A stretch of 45,646 nucleotides of DNA from Bradyrhizobium sp. YR681 (GTDB taxonomy: Bacteria; Pseudomonadota; Alphaproteobacteria; Rhizobiales; Xanthobacteraceae), in the NCBI RefSeq assembly GCF_000282615.1, contig NZ_AKIY01000241.1:1-45646 (forward strand). The letters are read 5' to 3'. Positions 17,592 to 25,548 of the stretch are shown here, piece after piece. Each line of letters starts with the position of its first letter. Within the stretch, counting starts at the first letter, position 1. Position numbers and translations under genes: made by a program. Under the pieces are notes generated by a model that was not told the DNA's origin, searched no databases, and saw only the letters and a list, made by a program, of their open reading frames with translations.

Positions 17592-19216
17592 GGTGTTCTC
17601 TCCATTTTCAGATCGGAAATGTCGTTGTCTCGCCCGGCCGGGACGTCGTGAAGCCGCACGTCGATCTCATGCAGGAGATCACCGAGCTCGGTGGCGTCGC
17701 GCGCGGTGCCGAAGACGTAATGGTCGGGCCGCACGATCGCCGCGATAACGCCGTGACGGTCGAACCAGCTGGCCAGGACTGCCTCGGTTTCCTCGAGCGC
17801 GTTCGGCACGCCGGCCCTGAGCGGCGCGACTGCAGCCGCCGAGATGTCGGGGCGCATAGCGACCAGCGAGAGCATGAATAATGATGCGACATCGTCTCTG
17901 CGGCCATCGATGAGCAGCCGCCAGCCGGATCCGATGACTTCGTCCAGCAGGCGAACCGTCCCGCCGGTCGCGATGCGCGGCTGCGGAAACAGGCTGCCGC
18001 GCGCCGGCGCGTCATGATCCGACAGAAATCCCGCGCGCAGCGGCGGAATGATCTCCTGCCGCGTCAGGAGCAGCGGCTTGCCGCCGCCATCGGCCAGGGC
18101 CCGCGCGTCACGCCGCCGCGCCGCCACGGGATTGCGCTCGCAGATCGATTGGCCGATCGCCTTGATCTTGCCGGTCAGCTCGATGACGTGCTGCTTGCGC
18201 TCGACCGTGTAGCTGTCGAGCAGGCTGTCGGAGGACAGGCCCCTGAGCACCCGATCCAGCTTCCAGACCAGGTTGGTCGCGTCGCGCAGGCCCTGGCACA
18301 TGCCCTGGCCGATGAAGGGAGGCTGCTGATGCGCGGCGTCGCCGGCAATCAGGATCCTGCCGTTGCGCCAATCGTCGGCAACGAGGGCGTGGAAGCGGTA
18401 GGAGGCCGCCCGCCACAACTCCCCGTCCTGCGGCGTGAGCCAGGGCGCGAGCAGCTTCCAGACATGATCGGGCCGCTCCATCTGCCGCGCGTCTTCGCCG
18501 GGCAGCAGCATGATCTCCCAGCGGCGGTGGTTATTCGGGCCAATCAGGAAGCTCACGGGGCGCGCCGGATCGCAGAATTGCGCAGAGCATTGCGGCAATT
18601 TGTGAAGCGCGCTCGCGTTCACGCGCACGTCGACCACGAGCCAGGGTTCATCGAAGACGAGATCCTCGAGCCCGAGACCTGCGATCTGCCGCACGGTGCT
18701 CGAGGCGCCGTCGCAGCCGAGCACATAGCGCGCGGTGACGGAACGCTGCCGTCCATCGGGGTCCTTCAGGCGTGCCTCGACGCGATCCGGCATTTGAACG
18801 AGATCGAGCAATTCGACGCCAAGCTCGGCGCGCACATTGGAAAAGCTTGTCGCATGGCGGCGCAGCTCGGCCTCGACCGCGGGCTGGCTGAACACCATGC
18901 TCGGCGTGTAGCCGAGCGGATAGGGCTTTGCGACCATGTCGATGCGCCGGATCAACTGGCCATCGACGCCAAAATGCTCCGATGCGGTGAAGGGCTCGAC
19001 GTGGGGCGAGATCGCCTCGGCGAGACCCATATTGTCGAAGTGACGGAAAATCTCGTGATCGAGCGCGATCGCGCGTGGCTTGTCATAGACATCCGTGAGC
19101 CGGTCGATGACCAGCGTGCGATGACCGAGGCGGCCGAGCTGGCCTGCGGCAACGGCGCCTGATGGCCCGAAGCCGACGACGAGCACGTCATAGTCGGTGG
19201 CGCCAGCCGTCATCAT
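17588..19216 (-). CDS. FAD-dependent aromatic monooxygenase (MhpA-like)
   Basis: This is a 542-residue class A flavoprotein hydroxylase. The N-terminal Rossmann fold YDVLVVGFGPSG binds FAD, and the second FAD motif RILIAGDAAHQQPPFIGQG is intact. The length and thioredoxin-like C-terminal region resemble 3-(3-hydroxyphenyl)propionate hydroxylases and related phenol hydroxylases. The start at 19216 overlaps the stop of the upstream dioxygenase gene by ATGA, which decides it over the longer upstream reading. It should ring-hydroxylate a phenolic acid to a catechol for the neighbouring dioxygenase. The substrate is inferred from context only. Confidence 0.9.
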   Translation of the reverse strand: MMTAGATDYDVLVVGFGPSGAVAAGQLGRLGHRTLVIDRLTDVYDKPRAIALDHEIFRHFDNMGLAEAISPHVEPFTASEHFGVDGQLIRRIDMVAKPYPLGYTPSMVFSQPAVEAELRRHATSFSNVRAELGVELLDLVQMPDRVEARLKDPDGRQRSVTARYVLGCDGASSTVRQIAGLGLEDLVFDEPWLVVDVRVNASALHKLPQCSAQFCDPARPVSFLIGPNNHRRWEIMLLPGEDARQMERPDHVWKLLAPWLTPQDGELWRAASYRFHALVADDWRNGRILIAGDAAHQQPPFIGQGMCQGLRDATNLVWKLDRVLRGLSSDSLLDSYTVERKQHVIELTGKIKAIGQSICERNPVAARRRDARALADGGGKPLLLTRQEIIPPLRAGFLSDHDAPARGSLFPQPRIATGGTVRLLDEVIGSGWRLLIDGRRDDVASLFMLSLVAMRPDISAAAVAPLRAGVPNALEETEAVLASWFDRHGVIAAIVRPDHYVFGTARDATELGDLLHEIDVRLHDVPAGRDNDISDLKMERTP

Positions 19217-20112
19217 GCGCGCGCCGTCGTGAAGGGAATTGCGAGCTGCGCTGTCTTGCAGGCGTCGGACTTGGGCGGCGCGATGCCCCACTGATCGGTT
19301 CGTCCCGGCGGCCAGACCCAATCGTTCGGACCTTTCGCGACATAGCTGTCGTCGATCTGGAGGACTTCGGCGGTGTATTCGATAACGGCACCGGCCGGAT
19401 CGACGAAATAGGCGAACACGTTGTCGCCCGGGCCGTGACGGCCGACGCCCCAGCCGATCGGATGGCCGTGATCCACCATGCGACCGGAGCCGCGCATGAC
19501 GGACTCCAGATCAGGCATCAGGAAGGCGATATGATTGAGGCCGTTGCGAGGGGCTTCCGCAAGCACGATCGCATGGTGATCGCTGTTGCAGCACAGGAAC
19601 GCCATCAGCTTCGACCGGTCCGACAGCCGAAAGCCCAGAACGTCCCGATAGAAGGCCGAGAGCTGTTCGATATCGGCGCTGTTGATGTTGACATGCGCCA
19701 GCCGCTCGGGGCGATCGGCGATCACGCAAGCAGGTTTGGTCCGATCGCCATGGACGAACTCCATGGTGCAGCCCTGCGGTTCGCGAACCACAAAACTTGT
19801 CCCGCCCGACGGCGCAGGCGATGGCGCGGGCGAGCTGATCACCACACAGCCGGCCTGCTGCGCACGCGCGAGCAGGCGATGCAGGTCTTCGTGCGAGCGG
19901 ACGCGGAAGCTGATCTTGCGGAGCGAAGTCGCCTCACCCGGCGTGAGCTCGAGAACGTGGAAGTCGCTGCCCGTTGCGGCAAGGTACACCGTGCCATCCG
20001 CTTCCGCCGCGACGTCGAGGCCCCAGACCTTGCGGTAGAACTCGACCGAGCCGGCGAGGTGCGGCGTCGTGACCTCGACGCTGCGCAGGGCCGTCACCGG
20101 AAAGTCGGACAT
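19213..20112 (-). CDS. VOC-family extradiol ring-cleavage dioxygenase
   Basis: This 299-residue protein has two vicinal-oxygen-chelate modules, as in catechol 2,3-dioxygenases. The iron triad fits His140 (RLAHVNI), His194 (GLNHIAF) and Glu245 (VIEYTAE). It is the first gene of a minus-strand operon with a monooxygenase and an FAA-family enzyme, which together make a coherent hydroxylation, ring-opening and side-product processing route. The natural substrate is a catechol-type compound of unknown side chain. Confidence 0.88.
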   Translation of the reverse strand: MSDFPVTALRSVEVTTPHLAGSVEFYRKVWGLDVAAEADGTVYLAATGSDFHVLELTPGEATSLRKISFRVRSHEDLHRLLARAQQAGCVVISSPAPSPAPSGGTSFVVREPQGCTMEFVHGDRTKPACVIADRPERLAHVNINSADIEQLSAFYRDVLGFRLSDRSKLMAFLCCNSDHHAIVLAEAPRNGLNHIAFLMPDLESVMRGSGRMVDHGHPIGWGVGRHGPGDNVFAYFVDPAGAVIEYTAEVLQIDDSYVAKGPNDWVWPPGRTDQWGIAPPKSDACKTAQLAIPFTTARA

Positions 20113-20238
20113 GGAGCTTCCTCGTCGGGGGACGCGAACGCCAATGCTTTAATCTGTACAAAATTTATCGTAAAGCCAAAATTTATAAATAATTGGGCCG
20201 AACTCTGCTAATGTACACAAGCGCAGAGATTCCGATGG
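20113..20238. promoter_or_regulatory. divergent promoter and candidate GntR operator
   Basis: The AT-rich gap separates the catabolic operon from its GntR gene. It contains two copies of the palindrome TGTACA (20155-20160 and 20212-20217) and a direct repeat AAAATTTAT (20160-20168 and 20178-20186) spaced 18 bases apart. Such symmetric and phased elements are the expected target of the adjacent regulator. Confidence 0.5.
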
Positions 20239-20943
20239 ATGCCCATGAGCTCTGACCTGCCAAGCCAGAAAGTGGACCAGCCGGCAACGCTGGCGACCAC
20301 GATCTACGCGCGCCTCAAGGCCGACATCCTGACCACGCGGCTTGAGCCCGGACGAAAGCTGCAGTCGCGCTTCCTGATGGAGCAGTACAATGTCGGGCAG
20401 ACCCCGCTGCGCGAGGCCCTCAACCGCTTGACGACCGAGGAGTTCGTCGTCGGCATGGAGCAGCGCGGCTTCTATGTGAAGGAGGTCAGCAAGGAGGAGC
20501 TCCAGGAACTGACCAAGACGCGATGCTGGGTCGAAGGCCTCGCACTTCGCGAGTCCATGCAGAATGCGACCCAGGCTTGGGAAGAGGCTCTGCTGGTGGC
20601 GCATCACCGGCTCGACCGCACGCCGCGCTCGCTTCAGCCCGACACATTCGAGGACAATCCGGACTGGGAGAAGGTGCATCGCGCGTTTCACGCGACGCTG
20701 ATCGGTCTTTGCGGTTCACGGCCTCTGCTCGGCTTCTGCGAGCAACTCGCCGACCGGCTCTATCGCTATCGCATGATGTCGATCGCGAAGGCCTACCCCG
20801 CGCGCAAGGTCGGCGCCGAGCACAGTGACATCCTTCAGGCGGTTCTCGCCAGGGACAGCGAGCAGGCCGTGCGTCTGCTTCAGCAGCACTATCGCCGCAC
20901 CGCCGACGTCATCTATTCCGACCTCGACGGATTGCTGGCGTAG
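20239..20943 (+). CDS. GntR-family regulator (FCD subfamily)
   Basis: This 234-residue regulator has an N-terminal winged helix-turn-helix (about 18-85, including LEPGRKLQSRFLMEQYNVGQ and TPLREALNRL) and an all-helical FCD effector domain (about 95-225) with conserved His residues typical of metal-assisted carboxylate binding. It is divergent from the dioxygenase operon and is its likely controller, sensing a pathway acid. A second in-frame ATG at 20245 is an equally possible start. Confidence 0.92.
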   Translation: MPMSSDLPSQKVDQPATLATTIYARLKADILTTRLEPGRKLQSRFLMEQYNVGQTPLREALNRLTTEEFVVGMEQRGFYVKEVSKEELQELTKTRCWVEGLALRESMQNATQAWEEALLVAHHRLDRTPRSLQPDTFEDNPDWEKVHRAFHATLIGLCGSRPLLGFCEQLADRLYRYRMMSIAKAYPARKVGAEHSDILQAVLARDSEQAVRLLQQHYRRTADVIYSDLDGLLA

Positions 20944-20974
20944 CCCCGTCTTGGGAACATAGAGCGCACCGCGA

Positions 20975-21382
20975 TCAGCGCGAGCGCTTCGGCAGCTTTG
21001 GAAGCCTGTCCGGATTGAACGGTGGGATCTGCCCGGTTGGTTCAGGGGCCGGCTGCGGCTGCTCCGTCCGAATGAGCGTTCCCTGCAGGACGACGCCCGG
21101 CGCCTGTCCTGCGGTCGCGGTGTAAGTCGCGATCTTGCCGGGGCACGTCCCCTCGATCTCCAGCGTGAGGTCGTCTTCGACGCCGAAGACCGTTGCGCGC
21201 CCGTCGGTATGACGCTTGGTCGACACGGTCGCGGTGAAGCGATCGCCGTCGATCTTGCAGGAGCCGTGATACGTCATCAGGCTGTCGCGGCCCCAGATCT
21301 GGCCATCAGCGACATGGACGATCCCGGTGCCCTGGTCGAGCGGCGTCTTGTACCACGCCGCGTAGGTACCGTCCTTCAGCAT
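20975..21382 (-). CDS. GrlR-like regulatory family protein
   Basis: This 135-residue protein begins MLKDGTYAAWYKTPLDQGTG and continues with a beta-rich domain (IWGRDSLMTYHGSCKIDGD). This resembles the GrlR family, named after a repressor of enterobacterial type III secretion genes. In rhizobia such proteins are chromosomal and their role is unknown. The last 30 residues are Pro-rich and likely disordered (QPQPAPEPTGQIPPFNP). The start at 21382 follows a GGGGAG ribosome site; an upstream extension of 19 residues is possible. Confidence 0.65.
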   Translation of the reverse strand: MLKDGTYAAWYKTPLDQGTGIVHVADGQIWGRDSLMTYHGSCKIDGDRFTATVSTKRHTDGRATVFGVEDDLTLEIEGTCPGKIATYTATAGQAPGVVLQGTLIRTEQPQPAPEPTGQIPPFNPDRLPKLPKRSR

Positions 21383-21443
21383 GGGAGCAGTCTCCCCTGG
21401 TCTTCCCACGCCGATCATCCACATGATCAGCGCTAACAAAGCG

Positions 21444-21611
21444 TTAATCCCGCCGCCCGTGCCAATCCGGATGGTCCTTGCGCAGCCCGGCTTCGAGATC
21501 TTCGATGATGATGTGAAGCAGACCCACGGCCAGCGGATCGGTGACTTCGCGCTCCAGGCGCCTGTAACGCGCGATCTGGAATTCCTGCTCTCTTAACTGG
21601 TGCTCTGTCAT
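21444..21611 (-). CDS. 55-residue hypothetical protein
   Basis: This short ORF begins MTEHQLREQEFQIARYRRLE and has a strong GGAGG ribosome site nine bases upstream. The product is helical and charged, with an IIIEDLEAGLRKDHPDWHG end. I do not recognise a family. The good ribosome site and regular codon use make it a likely real small gene, perhaps a member of the small-gene group that follows. Confidence 0.55.
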   Translation of the reverse strand: MTEHQLREQEFQIARYRRLEREVTDPLAVGLLHIIIEDLEAGLRKDHPDWHGRRD

Positions 21612-21744
21612 CAGACGGGCCCTCCGGTGAACCGACGCGGAGAAGGCCGAACAGTTTCGTTAAAGTTTTCGGATCATTTGCCATGGTTTCCGATCGGTAA
21701 AGGGCAAAGGGCGCCAAGCTCCGCCCGCGTGCCGCCACGCAATC

Positions 21745-21978
21745 TCACGACACGCCGCCGTTCCTCCGACTCGCGCCGATGCTGTGCGGCTTGTTGAGGA
21801 AGAACTCCCGATTGCCGAGCGCCGCCTCCGCGTATTGGTCGATCGCGACCTGGATGGCCTCGATGTGCATCCGGCACCAACCCTCATAGCAGGACAGGCG
21901 CCGCGCATGATCGAGCGCCTTCAGAAACTCCGGCGGCTCCTGCATATCGGAGAAATAGGCCAGCCCCTCGACTTTCAT
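21745..21978 (-). CDS. 77-residue hypothetical protein
   Basis: The product (MKVEGLAYFSDMQEPPEFL at the start) is a small, helical protein with an aromatic- and Cys-containing middle (SCYEGWCRMHIEAIQ). Its ATG overlaps the stop of the upstream 99-residue gene by ATGA, which supports co-translation. The function is unknown. Confidence 0.55.
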   Translation of the reverse strand: MKVEGLAYFSDMQEPPEFLKALDHARRLSCYEGWCRMHIEAIQVAIDQYAEAALGNREFFLNKPHSIGASRRNGGVS

Positions 21979-22274
21979 GCCTGGGCCACCTCTCGCGGCG
22001 GCACAAGGCGGCGCGGCTCGAGACGACCACGCGATGGCGCCGGCCGCCGGCGCGGAACGAAGAGGCTGGCGACGACGATCGGATCGGTATCCCCAAGAGC
22101 GGCGCGCTCCTGAACAAGCCCGCTCATGACGACGCGCATCTTCATGACCTCCTCGGCGACGAAGGTGCAGTCCTCGTCGCGGTTGATCTGCTCGTGCATG
22201 ATGGCTTCAGCCTCACGCATGCTGACACGCAACGCTCTGATAACTCGGCGGATTTCGTTGATTCTGTTGTCCAT
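21975..22274 (-). CDS. 99-residue hypothetical protein
   Basis: The start at 22274 is preceded by an AGGGAGC ribosome site. The first 70 residues are helical (INEIRRVIRALRVSMREAE) and the C-terminus is Arg- and Pro-rich (VPRRRPAPSRGRLEPRR). It is the leading gene of a coupled pair with the 77-residue ORF. No family is recognised. Confidence 0.6.
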   Translation of the reverse strand: MDNRINEIRRVIRALRVSMREAEAIMHEQINRDEDCTFVAEEVMKMRVVMSGLVQERAALGDTDPIVVASLFVPRRRPAPSRGRLEPRRLVPPREVAQA

Positions 22275-22433
22275 GGCTCGCTCCCTGGCTGGACGACCAG
22301 CATAAGAACAAATCATGAACATTGTGTCAATCGGCCTAAGGTAGAACGTAAGCCGGCCGCACGTCCCGTCAGGGGCGCGGCGCGATGGATCTCGGTGATG
22401 CAGGCCCCGAGAAACGCAACGCTCCGGCGCTCC

Positions 22434-22793
22434 CTAGGAAGACAGACGAAGCCAGATATCCCTGCTCGCCAGCACGCCGTTCGGGGTCGCAATCTCCATG
22501 TCCACGACATGGAGGGAGCCGGGCTGGTCTCCATAAATGTATTTGAGGTGCCACACGCCGCCGAGATCAGGCGAAATGACGAAATCGTCCAGTCCGTCGG
22601 TCATTGCTTTCACCGCTTCGCGGTGGGTCAAAGACGCGGAAAACATTGCATCGATCAAGTTGGCGAGACTCATGCCCTCGACGAGCATCAGGCGCGCGAC
22701 CTCGTCACCGTAAACATGTCGAAGCGCCGCAACGATAGCGGCGACTGCGTCCGGATTTTTCAACGCCACGGCAGTGCGAGCCTCCGGCAGCAT
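22434..22793 (-). CDS. hypothetical protein (about 119 residues)
   Basis: This is an all-soluble protein. The N-terminal half is helical (PDAVAAIVAALRHVYGDEV) and the C-terminal half looks like beta strands (GVWHLKYIYGDQPGSLHVVD). I know no family. The start at 22793 is a guess between two in-frame Met codons; an earlier one at 22847 gives 137 residues. The ribosome site is weak for both. Confidence 0.45.
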   Translation of the reverse strand: MLPEARTAVALKNPDAVAAIVAALRHVYGDEVARLMLVEGMSLANLIDAMFSASLTHREAVKAMTDGLDDFVISPDLGGVWHLKYIYGDQPGSLHVVDMEIATPNGVLASRDIWLRLSS

Positions 22794-22907
22794 GATGCCG
22801 GAAGCAGGATATTTTATGCAAGCCGTCCGCGCGGCGGTGCGGCGCATGGACCTTCCTGCCCTGCCCCCGCTCTCAGCCCAGGCACAGGCAATTGCAGCTC
22901 GACGCAG

Positions 22908-25385
22908 CTAGAACGTCACCCGCATCCCCGCATAGAACGCGCGCGGTCTTGCCGGGCTCAGCGAGCGCGGGTCGTTGAAGTCGGCGCCCCCATTGGCGAA
23001 GTTGGGCAAGGCTCCGGTGTCGAAGAAGGTGCCGTAGGTGGCATAGCGTCTGTCGAAGATGTTGTCGACGCGGCCGTAGAGCTGAAAATTCCTGGTCACC
23101 TGGTAGGAGGTGTGGAGATTGAACACCGTATAGGACGGCAGCTTCGCATATTGATTGGACTCGTCGCCGACCAGATACTGGCTGGAGACGAAGATCGCGT
23201 TGCCGCCGACCTTCCAGACATCGGTCACGGCATAGTCGACGCCGACCTTGATGCGGTGGCGCGGGATGGCGGGGATCTGGTTGCCGGGCGAGACCTGGAT
23301 GTTGCCGTCGCCATCCGCGAACGGACTGTTGGAGCCGAGCGTCAATGCGTCGAGGAAGCGGGCGTCGACGAAGGCGTAGCTCGCCTGGAACTGGAACGTC
23401 GGCGACTTGATGTTGACCTCGGCCTCGAGACCCTGCCGCCTGGTCCGGCCGACATTGGAGAAATAGCCAAAGCCGGTGCGGCCGGGAACGGGAATGGCGA
23501 GGATGTCGTCATAATTGGTGGCACGGAAGCCGCCGATCTTCCATCCGAGCGTGCCGATGTTCAGCTCCTTGGCTCCGCGCAGGCCGGCTTCCACGGTCTT
23601 GGACACGACCTGCTTCAACGGCGGATCAGAGACGAGAAACGCCGCGATGAGGCAGGGATTGTTCGGATCGGCGCAGCCGAGCTCGAGCGGCGTCGGGACC
23701 CGGTTGGCCTCGGAATAGCCGGCATAGGCGGTCAGCTCCGGCGTGATCTTGTAGGTGCCGCCGATGACGGGATTGAAGCGGGTGAAGGTGTAGTCGCCGT
23801 TGAGCGCGGTGCCGAGCTGATCCTCCAGCGAGATCCGCGCCACGTTGAAACGGCCACCGCCGGTGATGGCGAACGCATCCGTGACGTTGAACGTGTCCAT
23901 CGCGTACAGGCCGTTGTACTGGTTGACGGTCCGCAGCGAGACGGGACCGGCAAGACCGGTGTCAGGCGTGCCCGTTGCTCCCAGGAAGACACCGCTGCCG
24001 CTGACGACGTAGTTCTCTCCCATCGCGCCGATCTCGGCAGTGGCATTGTAGCGCGTGACGCTGGCGTCGTAGGTTGTGCCCATCACGAAGCGATTGTCGT
24101 GGCCGAACAATTGATCGGTGTTGGTGGCCTGTCCCGACACGCCGAAGGTGGTCGAGCGTATCGAGCTGCGGTCGATCTCGCCAAGGATCGTTCCCGGAGC
24201 AAAGGGATTTGCGAGCTGAAGGCCGTTCACGCCGTTCGCCGGCGTCGCGCCGTCACCGAAGCACAGCAGCGTCGCGTCGCCGGTGCATTCGCCGACGTCG
24301 GTCGGGTTGCCGTCGACGAGCTTCTGCTCGTACCTGCGCACATGGGCGGTGCCCTCGAGCGTCCAGGTCGGCGTCGCATCGACCTTGCCGGTCAGATTGA
24401 CATAGCCGACGCGGTTGGAGGTGGTCTGCGGCGTGGTGTAGGTCGCGCCCCAATATTTATCGAGCAACTCCGCCGGAACGGTCGCGCTTGCGCCGAAATC
24501 GTTCTTGGCGACGCCCATATTGACGTGGAATTCACTGTCGCCGGCCTTGTAGCCGACATCGCCGTAGAAGCGGCGCACGTCCGATTGCGAGAAGTTGCGG
24601 AAGCCGTTGTCGTGCAGGCCTTCGAGCGCGGCGTAGACGCCGTAGTTCTTCTCGACCTGCTTGCCCCATTGCGCCGAACCCTGGATGCGGCCGAACGAGC
24701 CGCCCATCAGGTCGAGTTCGGCGCCCTGATAGGTGAAGCCGTCCTTCATTTGCAAGTTGATCGCGCCGCCCAGCGCATTGAGGCCGAAGGCGGGGTTGTT
24801 GGTCACGAGCGTCACCGACCTGATCGCGGCGGTGGGAATCAGGTCCCAGTTGACGGCGTCCGAGAAGGCTTCGTTGATGCGGACGCCGTTCTGGTACACG
24901 GCGAGGCCTTGCGGCGTGCCCGTCACCGGCGAGGCGACAAAACCGCGGAACTCGACATCAGGCTGAAACGGATTGCCGGTGACTTCGCTGATGTTGACGC
25001 CGGCGATGTTGTCGCGCAGCGCGTCGGTGATGTTGAGCGAGCCGGTGCGCTTGATCTGGCTGGCATCGACCGCGTTGATCGCCGACGGAACCTTGTCGAC
25101 GTCGAGACCCCTGCCGGTGCCCGGCGAGGTCGGATAGACGTAGATGCGAGTCTTGGGGCGGTTCGACGACGATGCCCCTGCCACTCGCGCGACCGGACGC
25201 GATGGCGTGGTCCGCCTCGTGGTCGAGGGCGGCGGTGCTGCCACCTCGACCGGTGGCAGGTTCTGAACGTTGGTCTCCTCGTCCTGCGCGGCCCCGGCCG
25301 GACTCGCGAAGGCCAACCCCGACAGCAGCCCGGTCGACACCGAGGCCATCAACACATGACGCTTGAACAAAAGAGGCCTGCCCAT
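22908..25385 (-). CDS. TonB-dependent outer-membrane receptor
   Basis: This 825-residue receptor has a signal peptide (about 1-34, ending in PAGAAQD), a TonB-box-like segment near ETNVQNLPPVEV, a long Pro/Thr/Arg-rich linker and a plug domain (IAGVNISEVTGNPFQPD, VEFRGFVASPVTGTPQG). A 22-strand-type barrel follows and ends with a C-terminal Phe (MRVTF). Such receptors take up metal chelates or cofactors with energy from TonB. Its place beside the two-component system and lut-like ABC genes suggests a lanthanide-chelate receptor (LutH-like), an inference from context. The start is ambiguous: 25385 gives a good signal sequence, but an upstream Met also exists. Confidence 0.88.
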   Translation of the reverse strand: MGRPLLFKRHVLMASVSTGLLSGLAFASPAGAAQDEETNVQNLPPVEVAAPPPSTTRRTTPSRPVARVAGASSSNRPKTRIYVYPTSPGTGRGLDVDKVPSAINAVDASQIKRTGSLNITDALRDNIAGVNISEVTGNPFQPDVEFRGFVASPVTGTPQGLAVYQNGVRINEAFSDAVNWDLIPTAAIRSVTLVTNNPAFGLNALGGAINLQMKDGFTYQGAELDLMGGSFGRIQGSAQWGKQVEKNYGVYAALEGLHDNGFRNFSQSDVRRFYGDVGYKAGDSEFHVNMGVAKNDFGASATVPAELLDKYWGATYTTPQTTSNRVGYVNLTGKVDATPTWTLEGTAHVRRYEQKLVDGNPTDVGECTGDATLLCFGDGATPANGVNGLQLANPFAPGTILGEIDRSSIRSTTFGVSGQATNTDQLFGHDNRFVMGTTYDASVTRYNATAEIGAMGENYVVSGSGVFLGATGTPDTGLAGPVSLRTVNQYNGLYAMDTFNVTDAFAITGGGRFNVARISLEDQLGTALNGDYTFTRFNPVIGGTYKITPELTAYAGYSEANRVPTPLELGCADPNNPCLIAAFLVSDPPLKQVVSKTVEAGLRGAKELNIGTLGWKIGGFRATNYDDILAIPVPGRTGFGYFSNVGRTRRQGLEAEVNIKSPTFQFQASYAFVDARFLDALTLGSNSPFADGDGNIQVSPGNQIPAIPRHRIKVGVDYAVTDVWKVGGNAIFVSSQYLVGDESNQYAKLPSYTVFNLHTSYQVTRNFQLYGRVDNIFDRRYATYGTFFDTGALPNFANGGADFNDPRSLSPARPRAFYAGMRVTF

Positions 25386-25502
25386 CCCTGTATTCCCATC
25401 CGCGACCATCGGCTGTTTTGAGTTTCGCCGTTTGGTCGAGACGAGTGTAATCGGCAGCAGCTCGCGCGCCAGCCACAAAAGGTCGGGCGATATCCGCACC
25501 CG

Positions 25503-25533
25503 TTTTCCCGACCAAATCGGGAATTTTTCCCGA
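25503..25533 (-). promoter_or_regulatory. candidate operator: phased direct repeats upstream of TonB receptor
   Basis: The nonamer TTTTCCCGA occurs twice, at 25503-25511 and 25525-25533, 22 bases apart (about two helical turns). The second copy also forms a 6-base-arm hairpin TCGGGA-ATTTT-TCCCGA (25517-25533). The pair lies about 120-150 bases upstream of the receptor start, where a response regulator could bind. The role is inferred. Confidence 0.4.
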
Positions 25534-25548
25534 TTGCCCTGAATGCGA

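Noticed and set aside
22194..25421. A 1,075-codon plus-strand open frame
   Set aside because: It runs antisense to the TonB receptor and neighbours, is rich in Arg, Asp and His as typical of shadow frames in GC-rich DNA, and has no recognisable domain.
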